A DNA stretch of 44,560 bases from Woeseiaceae bacterium (lineage in GTDB: Bacteria; Pseudomonadota; Gammaproteobacteria; Steroidobacterales; Woeseiaceae). The DNA is taken from contig JAHEFE010000022.1 of assembly GCA_024640365.1 (NCBI GenBank), positions 1-44,560 on the forward strand, in the 5' to 3' direction. This document shows, in pieces, positions 35,912 to 44,560 of the stretch. The notes below the pieces were generated by a model. The model was not told the origin of the DNA. It was given only the letters and a program-made list of their open reading frames with translations, and ran no database searches. Position 1 is the stretch's first letter, and each line of letters opens with the position of its first letter. A program made the position numbers and the translations under genes.

Positions 35912-36850
35912 TCAGTCTTCGTAAGGCCAGATTTCAAGACCGTGTATCGCGTTACGAATATCCATACTCATATTCACTGACGCCATTTTTTGTCCCGATT
36001 CGAGATCGTAGACACTAATTGTCGAAGGTGAGGAACCGGCTGCGATCGTCTTTTCGTCTATTGGGCAAAGGCCTCGACCAAATCCCTGGCGCGCAATTTT
36101 TGAGTCGTCAATGCCAGCGAACATTATTTCTGCAGGGTCATAAGTTGGCACTTTGTAGGCTCGCTGTTCGCCATTGCGGCGCACGTAACGAACGCAGTCA
36201 CTTGCCGTGTCATTAAATAATACTCCGTCCCCGAATGGCCTCGCATTGTGAGTCCCGGACGGCAGATCGCACACCGGATTTACCTCGTACTTGCCATTAA
36301 TACGCAGGAGAGCCTCGGTCTTTAGTCCGCTGACATAGATGCCGCTGTTGTCGACATGCACCATATTGATGTGAAAGTCATTCATGGCTCGAGGACCATG
36401 GGAGCCCCTGGGGTCAAAAGTGTGTCCCGTCCAGGCATCATTCTGAAACATCAGGTGAAAGCCCCAGGTGAACGCCTGTTCATCAAGGTCGTAAGCAAGC
36501 AGGCTGTCGAAACCTGTAGAGGTCAGAAAAAGCTTGTTACCGACACGACAGATCTCATGACAGTGCTTTAAATAGCGATTGCGATAAGAGGTCTTGATGT
36601 TGAATGTACGGTCGTAAACAAATAACTCATCACTGGCGGCAATAAAAATATCATCGCCATGGAACGCAATGCCGCGCAGGCCGCGGTCGGCACCACGCCC
36701 TTCAAAATCGATATCGGCGGTGTTCCAGTCGACGACCATGTCACATTGTTGCGTGCCGAAGTCGAGGGTGTACACGCCACCATGGCTCTCGCCTTGCTGA
36801 CTGCCACGGACGACCGAGGTGGCGATTAATCTAGGGAGTTTTATCGACAT
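35912..36850 (-). CDS. Beta-propeller-like protein of unknown function
   Basis: A 312-residue protein without a signal peptide. It shows repeated short beta segments of the type IFIAASDELFVYDRT, KLFLTSTGFDSLLAYDLDE, GIYVSGLKTEALLRING and TIAAGSSPSTISVYDLESG, suggesting a five- or six-bladed propeller. His residues in HCHEICRVG, MNDFHINMVH and GTHNARPFGDGV lie at blade ends and could form a metal or active site. I associate the pattern loosely with the DUF4915 or SMP-30-like propellers but cannot name a function. It converges with the TonB receptor gene and diverges from the sugar dehydrogenase gene; neither tells its role. Confidence 0.7.
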   Translation of the reverse strand: MSIKLPRLIATSVVRGSQQGESHGGVYTLDFGTQQCDMVVDWNTADIDFEGRGADRGLRGIAFHGDDIFIAASDELFVYDRTFNIKTSYRNRYLKHCHEICRVGNKLFLTSTGFDSLLAYDLDEQAFTWGFHLMFQNDAWTGHTFDPRGSHGPRAMNDFHINMVHVDNSGIYVSGLKTEALLRINGKYEVNPVCDLPSGTHNARPFGDGVLFNDTASDCVRYVRRNGEQRAYKVPTYDPAEIMFAGIDDSKIARQGFGRGLCPIDEKTIAAGSSPSTISVYDLESGQKMASVNMSMDIRNAIHGLEIWPYED

Positions 36851-37045
36851 TGTTCCGGTGTGGTTGTTTCAACAGTCCGCATGATACCGATAGTCGGCAG
36901 TCGCGTGGCAAGAAATATCGACCGTTAGTAGCATTAAACCGGTCTAAATTGTATTTCCCACTTAGGTGGGTGCTGACTTGTTATGGAAACCACAGCTAAT
37001 TGCGCTAGAGTACTACCTTGTTGTTATTCAGGCGGGAGTACCAAG

Positions 37046-38173
37046 ATGTACCGAGTTTTACCAGCAGCACTGGTTTTGATGTTAGTGGCCTGTAGTGCTC
37101 CGCAGAATTCTGATGCGGTAGTAGCCGAAGCAGAAAGCACGATACCGTTCTCGGCGGCAGCAGTTGCTGAATTTGATGAGCCTTGGGCGATGACCTTCCT
37201 GCCTGATGGTCGTCTATTGGTGACGGAAAAAGCCGGCGCGCTGTATGTCGTGACGCAGGATGGGCAAACAACCCCGGTTAAAGGCGTACCGACTGTGGAC
37301 TACGGTGGTCAGGGTGGTTTGGGTGACGTTGTCGTACACCCGGATTTCGCCAATAACCACTTGGTCTACTTGAGCTTTGTCGAGGCTGGTGACGAGGATA
37401 CTCGCGGTGCCGCCATAGCCAGGGCAACTTTGGATTTGACGGATACTGGCCCGGAGCTGGCGGATCTAAACGTGATCTGGAGGCAATCACCGAAGGTTGG
37501 CGGTCGTGGTCATTTCAGTCACCGTATGGCGTTTTCTCCAGACGGCTATTTATTCATCGCGTCCGGTGAGAGGCAGAAGTTTACGCCGGCACAAGACCTG
37601 CAGCAGAACCTCGGCAAAATTATTCGTCTCAATGCGGATGGCTCCATACCAGCGGATAACCCGTTTGCTGAACAGGGCGGCGTTGCAGCACAGGTATGGA
37701 CCCTGGGTCATCGCAATATTCTGGGCCTTGCCTTTGATGCCGATGGCAAGCTCTGGGAGCACGAGATGGGCCCGGCGGGAGGGGACGAATTCAACCTGAT
37801 CGTGCGGGGTGAAAACTATGGCTACCCGATAGTCTCGGACGGCAATCACTACGATGGAACGCCGATCCCCAATCATGACACCCATCCTGAATTTGCGGCA
37901 CCGAAAATACAGTGGACGCCGGTTATTGCTCCCGCAGGCCTGGTGATTTATTCGGGCGAAATGTTTCCGGCCTGGCAAGGCAATGCTCTGATTGGCGGGT
38001 TAAGAACGCAGGCCCTGATACGCGTGGTCATGACCGGCGACGATGCAACTGAGGCGGCTCGATATGATATGGGCAAGCGGATCCGCGAAGTTGAGCAGGG
38101 GCCGGATGGCGCCGTCTGGCTGCTGGAAGACGAGGCGGGTGGCCGATTATTGAGGCTTACGCCGACACAATAG
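37046..38173 (+). CDS. PQQ-dependent sugar (aldose) dehydrogenase, lipoprotein
   Basis: A 375-residue six-bladed propeller of the soluble glucose/aldose dehydrogenase family. Signatures are EFDEPWAMTFLPDGRLLVTEK, GQGGLGDVVVHPDF, GGRGHFSHRMAFSPDGYLFIASGER with the likely catalytic His, and LGHRNILGLAFD..LWEHEMGPAGGDEFN, which binds PQQ and calcium. The signal peptide ends LMLVAC, so it is a lipoprotein facing the periplasm. It oxidises aldoses and passes electrons to the respiratory chain. Start: ATG 37046 follows GGGAG; the frame is open to an earlier ATG at 36983, but that would bury the signal peptide. No PQQ synthesis genes are in the window. Confidence 0.87.
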   Translation: MYRVLPAALVLMLVACSAPQNSDAVVAEAESTIPFSAAAVAEFDEPWAMTFLPDGRLLVTEKAGALYVVTQDGQTTPVKGVPTVDYGGQGGLGDVVVHPDFANNHLVYLSFVEAGDEDTRGAAIARATLDLTDTGPELADLNVIWRQSPKVGGRGHFSHRMAFSPDGYLFIASGERQKFTPAQDLQQNLGKIIRLNADGSIPADNPFAEQGGVAAQVWTLGHRNILGLAFDADGKLWEHEMGPAGGDEFNLIVRGENYGYPIVSDGNHYDGTPIPNHDTHPEFAAPKIQWTPVIAPAGLVIYSGEMFPAWQGNALIGGLRTQALIRVVMTGDDATEAARYDMGKRIREVEQGPDGAVWLLEDEAGGRLLRLTPTQ

Positions 38174-38197
38174 CCCCCGGTCTCACGTAATGAGTAT

Positions 38198-38228
38198 GAG
38201 GCATGCCGGCAGGCCGGCAGGCCTCTTT
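38198..38228 (+). terminator. Hairpin downstream of the sugar dehydrogenase gene
   Basis: GAGGC-AT-GCCGG (38198-38209), loop CAGG, CCGGC-AG-GCCTC (38214-38225), followed by TTTGCG. The ten-base-pair interrupted stem is strong but the T-run is short. The rest of the gap to 38487 holds no gene; promoter elements for the peptidase gene are presumably in its AT-rich last 80 bases. Confidence 0.55.
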
Positions 38229-38487
38229 GCGGATTATTGCGTTGCCAGGTGCTTTCGGTGCCACTATGGTACAGGCGTAAAAATCCCACGCAGTATTCAG
38301 AAATATTCTGTAAGTCCAGCAATTATGGGGTTTCCGGTCAGCAGGTACAGCGACTGAAGTGGTGTCACGGAGTGGCCACGGTCAGGCCCAGCCATATTAT
38401 GATATTCGGATGGCGCGAGCTTCCATATACTTGAACAATTATTGAGATATTGTTCTCGTCATTTATTTTGCTAAAGGTTCTTTATCT

Positions 38488-40989
38488 ATGCGCTTTTCAT
38501 TGCGTACGCATAGCGTACTGTTTGTAATTGCACTGTTGTTGTCCACGACTGCCTCCGCCGACGCTATTCGCCAGACCAAGGGCGATTACTACGACGCGTT
38601 TCGGCAGCTGGACGTTGATCTGCCAACGCCTAATGTTTATCGCACGGCATCGGGCGCTCCCGGCTCGCAATACTGGCAGCAGCGAGCCAGTCACAAAATC
38701 AAAGTGGAGCTGGATGAAGCGGCACGCCGTATCAATGGCTCCGAAACGATCGAATACATCAATAATTCGCCAGATTCCCTGCGCTACATTTGGCTGCAGC
38801 TTGATCAAAACCGTTTCCGCAACGATTCCCTGGAGCGTCGCTCGGAAACCGCGGTGGACATTGGTGGCAGGCGCAATCTGGCGGATCAATCTGCAGGCGA
38901 TGTCATTAACTTTGCGGCCATTTCACGCAACCAGGCGTATGCAGACACGCTCTACGGTTATGAGCTCAAAAAGGTGGTTGATAGCAAGGGTAAGCCGCTC
39001 CATTACAAAGTCATCGACACGATGATGCGTATTGATCTGCCGCAAACGTTGCGCAGCGGACAGAAGACGACATTCTCGATCGATTGGGCTTTCAATATTG
39101 TTAACGAGGTGCCGGTCTCTGCACGCGGCGGCTACGAGCACTTTGCTGATAACGATACCTACATCTTTTTCCTGGCGCAGTGGTTTCCACGTCTCGCAGC
39201 CTATACCGACTATGCGGGTTGGCAACATAAGGCGTTCCTGGGTCGCGGCGAATTCACGCTGGAGTTTGGTGACTACGAAGTGGAGATTACGGTCCCCGCT
39301 GATCACGTCGTGTCAGCGACAGGCGCGTTGCAAAATGCGTCTCAGGTTCTGACCTCTGAACAGCAAAAGCGGTTAAAGCAGGCAGAAACCGCAAAAACGC
39401 CGGTTTTTATTGTCACGCCTGAAGAGGCCGCGGACAATGAGAAAGAAGGCACGTCCAAGAAGAAGACCTGGATTTTCAAAGCCGATAATGTCCGCGATTT
39501 CGCGTGGGCGAGTTCACGGAAGTTTATCTGGGATGCCATGGGTCATCGTCAGGAGAGCAGCAGTCGGCCGTTCGTGATGGCGATGTCGTTTTATCCTAAC
39601 GAGGCAGAGCCAATCTGGTCGAAATATTCGACCCAGGCCGTACTGCATACGATGGATATCTATTCCAGCTTCTCGTTTGCCTACCCGTATCCAACAGCAC
39701 AGTCGGTGAATACCTGGAAACGGGGCGGTATGGAATACCCGATGATCACCTTTAACGGATATCGGGCAGACGACACAGATCCAGAGACCACTGTTGATGG
39801 GGCGCCTGCCAGGGCGTATTCCCGTGCTACCAAGTATGGATTGATTGGTGTGATTATCCATGAGATCGGACACATCTATTTTCCGATGACGGTTAATTCG
39901 GATGAGCGTCAGTGGACCTGGATGGACGAAGGTATCAACAGTTTCCTTGACTATGTGTCGGCGATCGCGTGGGAAGAAAACTTTCCATCATATGGTGACA
40001 ATGTGAATGTTCTGGACTCAATCACCGAATATATGGTGAGCGAAAACCAGGTGCCGATCATGACGCAGTCAGATTCAATTATTCAGTTCGGTCCCAACGC
40101 CTATTCAAAGCCGACGGCCGCACTGATTGTGTTACGCGAAACCGTCATGGGTCGCGAGTTGTTCGATTTTGCATTCAAGGAATATGCTACGCGCTGGAAG
40201 TTCAAGCGGCCAACTCCATCCGATTTCTTCCGTACGATGGAAGATGCATCGGGTGTGGATCTCGATTGGTTCTGGCGGGGCTGGTTCTACTCGACCGATC
40301 ACGTTGACGTTTCCATAGCGAACGTACGCGAGTACAAGATCTCCTCCGAGAACCCTGAAATAGAGTTCCCGCTTAACAGGGCAGAAGTGGCGGCAGAGAT
40401 CCCTGAGCCGTTACAGCAAAGTCGCAATCGTGAAGAGGGTCGTAAAACCCGGCTCGATCGTTACCCGGAATTGGCCGATTTTTACAACGAAAATGATCGC
40501 TTCACCGTTACCAATCAAGATCGCAACGATTATGCTGAAATGCTTGCAGGCCTTGAGGATTCAGAGCGCACGGCGCTCGATCGAGCTATCAAGGAAGATC
40601 AGTTTATTTACTTCGTTGATTTTGAAAATCTTGGTGGTCTACCAACGCCGATGCCGTTGTTGATTACCTATGCGGATGGCACGCAGGAGTCCATGATGAT
40701 TCCAGCAGAAATCTGGCGGCGAAATTACAAAGCGGTAACGAAGTCATTCTTCCGTGATCAGCCAATAGTGTCATTCGAGATTGACCATCAACATCAGATT
40801 GCGGACGCAGATTTTTCGAACAATCATTACCCACGTAAGATTGAAAAATCGCGTCTGGAGATTTTCAAAGATGATGAAAAGAAGCGCAACCTGATGGAAG
40901 GTTATTTCACACGGTTGCTGGATGCCAAAGACGGTGTGGATAAAGAGTCCAAAGAGGTTCCTCTGACTCCGCTGGATCATAAAGACTAG
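38488..40989 (+). CDS. M1-family zinc metallopeptidase, exported
   Basis: An 833-residue protein with a signal peptide (LLLSTTASADA, cleavage near residue 24). The zinc site is HEIGH at residues 458-462 with the third ligand Glu481 (WMDEGINSFLDY). GGMEYPM at 413-419 replaces the aminopeptidase GxMEN motif, as in many large M1 relatives. The N-terminal part is the beta-sandwich of M1 enzymes (SETIEYINNSPDSLRYIWLQLDQNRF). It probably trims peptides in the periplasm. AAAGG lies ten bases before ATG. The next gene starts two bases after its stop, which points to coupled translation and a joint function. Confidence 0.88.
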   Translation: MRFSLRTHSVLFVIALLLSTTASADAIRQTKGDYYDAFRQLDVDLPTPNVYRTASGAPGSQYWQQRASHKIKVELDEAARRINGSETIEYINNSPDSLRYIWLQLDQNRFRNDSLERRSETAVDIGGRRNLADQSAGDVINFAAISRNQAYADTLYGYELKKVVDSKGKPLHYKVIDTMMRIDLPQTLRSGQKTTFSIDWAFNIVNEVPVSARGGYEHFADNDTYIFFLAQWFPRLAAYTDYAGWQHKAFLGRGEFTLEFGDYEVEITVPADHVVSATGALQNASQVLTSEQQKRLKQAETAKTPVFIVTPEEAADNEKEGTSKKKTWIFKADNVRDFAWASSRKFIWDAMGHRQESSSRPFVMAMSFYPNEAEPIWSKYSTQAVLHTMDIYSSFSFAYPYPTAQSVNTWKRGGMEYPMITFNGYRADDTDPETTVDGAPARAYSRATKYGLIGVIIHEIGHIYFPMTVNSDERQWTWMDEGINSFLDYVSAIAWEENFPSYGDNVNVLDSITEYMVSENQVPIMTQSDSIIQFGPNAYSKPTAALIVLRETVMGRELFDFAFKEYATRWKFKRPTPSDFFRTMEDASGVDLDWFWRGWFYSTDHVDVSIANVREYKISSENPEIEFPLNRAEVAAEIPEPLQQSRNREEGRKTRLDRYPELADFYNENDRFTVTNQDRNDYAEMLAGLEDSERTALDRAIKEDQFIYFVDFENLGGLPTPMPLLITYADGTQESMMIPAEIWRRNYKAVTKSFFRDQPIVSFEIDHQHQIADADFSNNHYPRKIEKSRLEIFKDDEKKRNLMEGYFTRLLDAKDGVDKESKEVPLTPLDHKD

Positions 40990-40991
40990 CT

Positions 40992-41489
40992 ATGCCTTGT
41001 TATTCAAGGTTTGGAAGAGCAGCAGTGCTAATGGCGCTGCTGCTTTTTTCTTTCAATGTTACCGCTCATCGTCAACCTGTCGGTTTGACTACCATAGAGC
41101 GCAATAATGCGACGGGCAGCATAGAGATAGTCCATCGCTTTCACCGCCACGATGCAGAGCTGGCATTGGCGGCGATTACACGCCAACCTGATATTCTCCT
41201 GATGGACATTGAGTCGCAGGCACGATTCGCACTGTATATCGCGGAGCAATTCGCTGTCGCCGCTCACCAGGGCGGGCCTGAGCTTAAGTTGCATCTTGTT
41301 GGTGCCGAGTTGGACGGCGATTACATCGTTGTTTATCAGGAGTACGCAGGGGCGTTACCGGCTAATTTTGCGGTGCGCGATGACTGCCTGCGCGGCATTT
41401 ATCCCGACCAGGTGAATCATGTAAACATTCGTCTTGGCGACGATAAAAGAACCCTGACGTTTGCGAATGACGATAGCTGGCGCTCGTAA
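40992..41489 (+). CDS. Small exported protein, DUF6702-like, partner of the M1 peptidase
   Basis: A 165-residue protein with a signal peptide (LLLFSFNVTAHRQP). The mature part keeps the pattern of DUF6702 proteins: TAHRQPVGLTTIERNNATGSIEIVHRFHRHDAELAL at the start and a central sandwich-like segment, ending RTLTFANDDSW. Related proteins often sit directly behind M1 peptidase genes, and here only two bases separate them. The function is unknown. Position suggests a chaperone, inhibitor or accessory subunit for the peptidase, but this is inference. Confidence 0.7.
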   Translation: MPCYSRFGRAAVLMALLLFSFNVTAHRQPVGLTTIERNNATGSIEIVHRFHRHDAELALAAITRQPDILLMDIESQARFALYIAEQFAVAAHQGGPELKLHLVGAELDGDYIVVYQEYAGALPANFAVRDDCLRGIYPDQVNHVNIRLGDDKRTLTFANDDSWRS

Positions 41490-41562
41490 CGTTTGAAAGG
41501 GTTGTCATCCCCGACGCATTCAGGGTAGAAAGGATGCTCTCCTTTGCAGGACAGGGAAAACC

Positions 41563-43188
41563 ATGAGCACGCTCAAGCCCAGCACTATTCGCATTGGCCA
41601 CCGCTACCGTCCCAATCGTCTTGCGCCCTCTTATGACGCCATCGTCATTGGTTCGGGCATAGGCGGGCTGACAACCGCAGCCTTGCTGAGTGACTTAGGC
41701 TGGAAGGTCTGTGTACTCGAACAACACTACACCGCGGGTGGTTACACGCATTCTTATGACCGCAATGGCTATGAATGGGATGTCGGTGTGCACTACATCG
41801 GTGATGTTGGCGCCAAAACACGTTCCCGGATGCTGTTTGATTTCCTGTCCGCTGGCAAACTGCAGTGGGCACCGATGGCTGATGAGTACGATCGCTTTTT
41901 CATTGGCGATAAAGTATTTTCGGCAATAGCTGGCAAACAGCAATTCCGCGACAATCTGGTGGCGCGCTTTCCCGCTGAAGAAAAAGGAATTGATCGCTAT
42001 ATGCAGTTGCTGGAAATCGTCAGCAATGGCATCGCGGTGCACAGCATCAGCAGGGTGTTGAAGCCATGGCAGCGAATTCTAGCCTGGCCGTATTTGAAAT
42101 TGAAAACTCCAGCGTTACTTTATCGCAATACTTACGACGTGCTCCGAGAGTTGACCCAGGACGATGATCTCATTGCAGTGCTTTGCGGGCAGTGGGGCGA
42201 CATGGGTCTGCCGCCCAAGCGTTCGGCTTTCATGGTTCATGCCATGATTGCGCGCCATTATATGTACGGCGGATTTTATCCGATCGGCGGTAGCTGGAAT
42301 ATTGCCGAAAGCATCATTCCACAAATTCAAAAGAGTGGCGGTGAAGTGTTCACCTATGCGCGGGTCAAGCGCATCCTGATTGAAAACGGGAAAGCGCTCG
42401 GTGTTGAAATGGCTGATGGTCACCGCATAAATTGCACTTGTGTGATCTCTTCCGCGGGTGCCGATAATACACTGACCGATTTATTGCCTGCCGGGCCAGT
42501 CAGCAAGGCGGGTTATTACGACCTGCTGGGTCGGGTTAAGCCGAGCATGGCGCACCTTGGGGTTTATATAGGGCTGAAAGAAACAGCGGCGCAGCTTGGG
42601 TTGCCGAAAACAAATTTCTGGATTTACCCAAGCAATGATTTTGATGGGGCCGTCGACGATTTCTTCGATAATGCGGAAGCGGAATTTCCGGTGGTCTACA
42701 TATCGTTTCCCTCCGCGAAGGATCCCGATTACGAACGCCGTCATCCAGGCACTGCGACTATTGAAATTGTCGCCCCGGCCCCCTTCGAGTGGTTCGAGAA
42801 ATGGAAAGGTACGACCTGGGGTAAACGCGGCGACGATTATGATGCGTTCAAAGCGCAACTGGGTGAGCGCTTGATGGAGTACCTATACGACAAGTTGCCG
42901 CAGCTCCGCGGCAAGGTTGATTATTACGAAGTCTCAACGCCGTTGTCGACAGAGCATTTCTGCGCTTACGGGCATGGCGAGTTATATGGGCTAGACCACG
43001 ACTCTGCGCGCCTCAAACAGACCTGGCTGGGACCGCGAACCCGATTCAAGGGTCTATGGCTGACCGGTCAGGACGTTCTGACTTGTGGCGTGACTGGCGC
43101 AATGATGGCCGGCCTCATGACGACGACGGCGATCGTCGGCATGCGCAAGGCCGGTCCCTTGATGAAAAAAATCTTCGGGCGTACTTGA
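41563..43188 (+). CDS. FAD-dependent oxidoreductase, retinol saturase/CrtI-like
   Basis: A 541-residue flavoprotein. The FAD motif VIGSGIGGLTTAALL is at residues 28-42, followed by EQHYTAGGYTHSYDRNGYEWDVGVHYIG, characteristic of the phytoene desaturase and all-trans-retinol 13,14-reductase (RetSat) group. The central ISSAGADNTLTDLL and C-terminal GLWLTGQDVLTCGVTGAMMAG close the fold. Bacterial members act on carotenoids, retinoids or other polyenes or isoprenoids; there are no carotenoid genes nearby to tell which. CAGGGAAAACC leads into the ATG. It is separated from the M1 operon by 73 bases. Confidence 0.83.
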   Translation: MSTLKPSTIRIGHRYRPNRLAPSYDAIVIGSGIGGLTTAALLSDLGWKVCVLEQHYTAGGYTHSYDRNGYEWDVGVHYIGDVGAKTRSRMLFDFLSAGKLQWAPMADEYDRFFIGDKVFSAIAGKQQFRDNLVARFPAEEKGIDRYMQLLEIVSNGIAVHSISRVLKPWQRILAWPYLKLKTPALLYRNTYDVLRELTQDDDLIAVLCGQWGDMGLPPKRSAFMVHAMIARHYMYGGFYPIGGSWNIAESIIPQIQKSGGEVFTYARVKRILIENGKALGVEMADGHRINCTCVISSAGADNTLTDLLPAGPVSKAGYYDLLGRVKPSMAHLGVYIGLKETAAQLGLPKTNFWIYPSNDFDGAVDDFFDNAEAEFPVVYISFPSAKDPDYERRHPGTATIEIVAPAPFEWFEKWKGTTWGKRGDDYDAFKAQLGERLMEYLYDKLPQLRGKVDYYEVSTPLSTEHFCAYGHGELYGLDHDSARLKQTWLGPRTRFKGLWLTGQDVLTCGVTGAMMAGLMTTTAIVGMRKAGPLMKKIFGRT

Positions 43189-43205
43189 TACCGCCACTTC
43201 CGGTA

Positions 43206-44201
43206 TTAATCGTCGTTGTTTATCAGCTCGCTGTTTTCAGCTGTTGGTGTGAGCAGGAAGGCGCGGGCATCACGTGCACTCGCGATGGGAATTTCTTCCA
43301 TAGGCACATGGCCAACACCGGGGTAGACGATGAGTTGGGATCCTTTGATGTCATCCGCAAAGTGATGCCCGTGTGCCACCGGAATCCATATGTCATCTTC
43401 ACCCCAGAGCAGTAGCGTTGGCTGAGCTATTTTGCTGATGTCACCATCGGCCTGTATTTGTGAAGTAATCACTCGTTGCGAAAACGCTTCCCGATTGCCC
43501 TCGCGCAGAGAGAGATCGAGGTAGCGATCGATCAGGTCATCTGTGACCTTGCTGTCATCACCGTACACCTCAAGAATGCTTTTCTTGTAAAGAGAGCGTG
43601 GTGTGAATTTCTTTAATAGTGATTTGAGCCCCGGTGTGCGTGCCATTTTGAAGGCGACTGATTCCTTTTGACCCGGAAGACGTGGATAACCTGCGGCGTC
43701 GAGTAGTATCAGTTTGTCCGCCTTTTCGGGGTGTGCGAGAGCGTATCCCCAGGCGATTTCGCCACCCAGTGAATTGCCCGCAAGACTAAATTTGTTTACA
43801 CCCAGTTGCGAGGTCACAGCGTCGACGAAATCGACATAGTGTTTGATGGTGTAGTCACCAGCAGGATCTGGTCCGGTCAAGCCGAACCCGGGCATATCAA
43901 ACCGGATAATTCTGAAGTCGTTTTTTAGTTCTTCGGTCCAGCCATCCCAGGTGTGCAGCGATGCTGCCGTACCGTGCAGCAGCACAAGCACAGGACCTTG
44001 CCCCTCATCTCGATAGTGCACCGGCATGCCAAGAACATCGATAAACTTTGATTGGTCATTGGCGTATTTTTGTTTCAGAGTTTCGAGGGGGATATCAGCG
44101 CGATAGCCCAGGAAAAAAATGATCGCCAGGAGTGCCACTAACCCGAGCAATATTTTGCCGGTGGCTGATCCGCGTTGCTGTAAAAGCGTTGATGGATTCA
44201 T
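43206..44201 (-). CDS. Membrane-anchored alpha/beta hydrolase
   Basis: A 331-residue protein with one N-terminal membrane helix (KILLGLVALLAIIFFLGY, residues 16-33). The catalytic serine is Ser144 in GNSLGGEIA, the oxyanion motif HGTAAS is at 76-81, the acid is in WGEDDIW near residue 275, and the histidine in GVGHVPMEE near 305. FDMPGFGLTGPDP is a typical segment of the family. The substrate is probably a small ester or similar molecule. GAGG eight bases upstream supports ATG 44201; GTG at 44204 would add one residue. It converges with the flavoprotein gene. Confidence 0.85.
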   Translation of the reverse strand: MNPSTLLQQRGSATGKILLGLVALLAIIFFLGYRADIPLETLKQKYANDQSKFIDVLGMPVHYRDEGQGPVLVLLHGTAASLHTWDGWTEELKNDFRIIRFDMPGFGLTGPDPAGDYTIKHYVDFVDAVTSQLGVNKFSLAGNSLGGEIAWGYALAHPEKADKLILLDAAGYPRLPGQKESVAFKMARTPGLKSLLKKFTPRSLYKKSILEVYGDDSKVTDDLIDRYLDLSLREGNREAFSQRVITSQIQADGDISKIAQPTLLLWGEDDIWIPVAHGHHFADDIKGSQLIVYPGVGHVPMEEIPIASARDARAFLLTPTAENSELINNDD

Positions 44202-44287
44202 CACGTGTTCCTCGCAGGAAGAGCTGCATCTGTATTGAAAGATGCCGTCCAGTTTAGCAGCAGTACACGCTGTTAGGTGTGGACAAA

Positions 44288-44314
44288 AAAACGCCGGGAT
44301 GATCCCGGCGTTTT
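44288..44314. terminator. Bidirectional intrinsic terminator
   Basis: AAAACGCCGGGA (44288-44299), loop TGA, TCCCGGCGTTTT (44303-44314), with A- and T-runs on both sides. It lies downstream of the leftward cytochrome gene and upstream of the hydrolase gene, so it mainly ends the cytochrome transcript on the minus strand. Confidence 0.9.
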
Positions 44315-44353
44315 AGTTTTCCTCAAGCGACGACTTGAGTTGTCTGATGCTCT

Positions 44354-44560
44354 TTATTGATGCATTTTCGCCGTTTCCGCCACTCGGCCAGCACCATGAC
44401 AAACCGCACATGATTCCGCAGGATAGATTGGCAAGCCTGTTCCTGCCGTGAAGTTGTCCTTCACTTCATCGAACCAGGCGCCATTCTGTTTCATGTGTGC
44501 CTGTGTATCCGTGCTGGTATGACAATTCGTGCAAATGCCGGCTGTTGGTGAATTCGCCAG
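44354..44560 (-). CDS. C-terminus of an OmcA/MtrC-like multiheme c-type cytochrome (cut by window edge)
   Basis: The last 68 codons of a leftward gene. Two CxxCH heme motifs are visible, CTNCH and CAVCH, in the context GICTNCHTSTDTQAHMKQNG and ESCAVCHGAGRVAETAKMH. This closing pattern, with a final heme followed by G-x-G-x-VA-x-x-A-x-x-H, is characteristic of OmcA/MtrC-family outer-membrane decaheme cytochromes. These act in extracellular electron transfer in Shewanella. The gene would extend beyond the window. TAA at 44354-44356 is followed by a strong terminator. Confidence 0.82.
   Translation of the reverse strand: MANSPTAGICTNCHTSTDTQAHMKQNGAWFDEVKDNFTAGTGLPIYPAESCAVCHGAGRVAETAKMHQ

Noticed and set aside
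41529-41545. Hairpin AAAGGA-TGCTC-TCCTTT before the RetSat-like gene
   Set aside because: A six-base-pair AT-containing stem with no link to the ribosome site or a T-run; likely chance.

Overview
The window reads as an ordinary chromosomal segment of a gammaproteobacterium of moderate GC. The clues are an Escherichia coli-like MetB, an ilv/leu operon controlled by a leader peptide, NnrS, TrkH, a large TonB-dependent receptor, TPR-sulfotransferases and the tail of an OmcA/MtrC-like multiheme cytochrome. The ilv/leu gene order recalls Xanthomonadales-type operons, and the accessory set recalls marine sediment lineages such as Woeseiales/Steroidobacterales. That placement is inference; there is no rRNA or other marker gene here. 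I see no tRNA, rRNA, CRISPR array, insertion sequence, integrase or phage gene.

Layout. 1-3489 (minus): a NifJ-type pyruvate:ferredoxin oxidoreductase, cut by the window edge, behind a GltD-like flavoprotein with ferredoxin clusters; the two are coupled by a TGATG overlap. 3919-6011 (plus): a short-chain dehydrogenase and an exported amidohydrolase. 6145-8785 (plus): a SAM-I riboswitch followed by metB and metX (methionine). 8983-19135 (plus): a promoter, a Leu/Val/Ile-rich leader peptide, an attenuator, then ilvD-ilvC-ilvG-ilvM-leuA-leuC-leuD-ilvA, with most junctions overlapping or only a few bases apart. It covers most of branched-chain amino acid synthesis but has no leuB and no ilvE. 19132-25311: YhhN-type membrane protein, NnrS with a Dnr/FNR-like box, a membrane-anchored leucine-rich-repeat protein, TrkH and a DUF885-like lipoprotein. 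25572-27895 (minus): a c-type cytochrome lipoprotein and gamma-glutamyltranspeptidase. 27935-33005: two paralogous TPR-sulfotransferases around a methylenetetrahydrofolate-reductase-like gene. 33252-44201: TonB receptor, beta-propeller protein, PQQ sugar dehydrogenase, M1 peptidase plus a small partner, RetSat/CrtI-like oxidoreductase and an alpha/beta hydrolase. 44354-44560 (minus): the C-terminus of a multiheme cytochrome.

The most informative signals are regulatory and absent from a plain gene list: (i) a complete ribosome-mediated attenuator before ilvD, with mutually exclusive antiterminator and terminator that can be read base by base; (ii) a SAM-I aptamer whose P1 5' strand has a second perfect 9-nt partner downstream, a candidate switching element; (iii) a probable ATT start codon for the second TPR-sulfotransferase; (iv) a Dnr/FNR box placed to activate nnrS. 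I did not find a clearly unprecedented multi-gene system. The two TPR-sulfotransferases around a divergent MTHFR-like gene are the least explained grouping.
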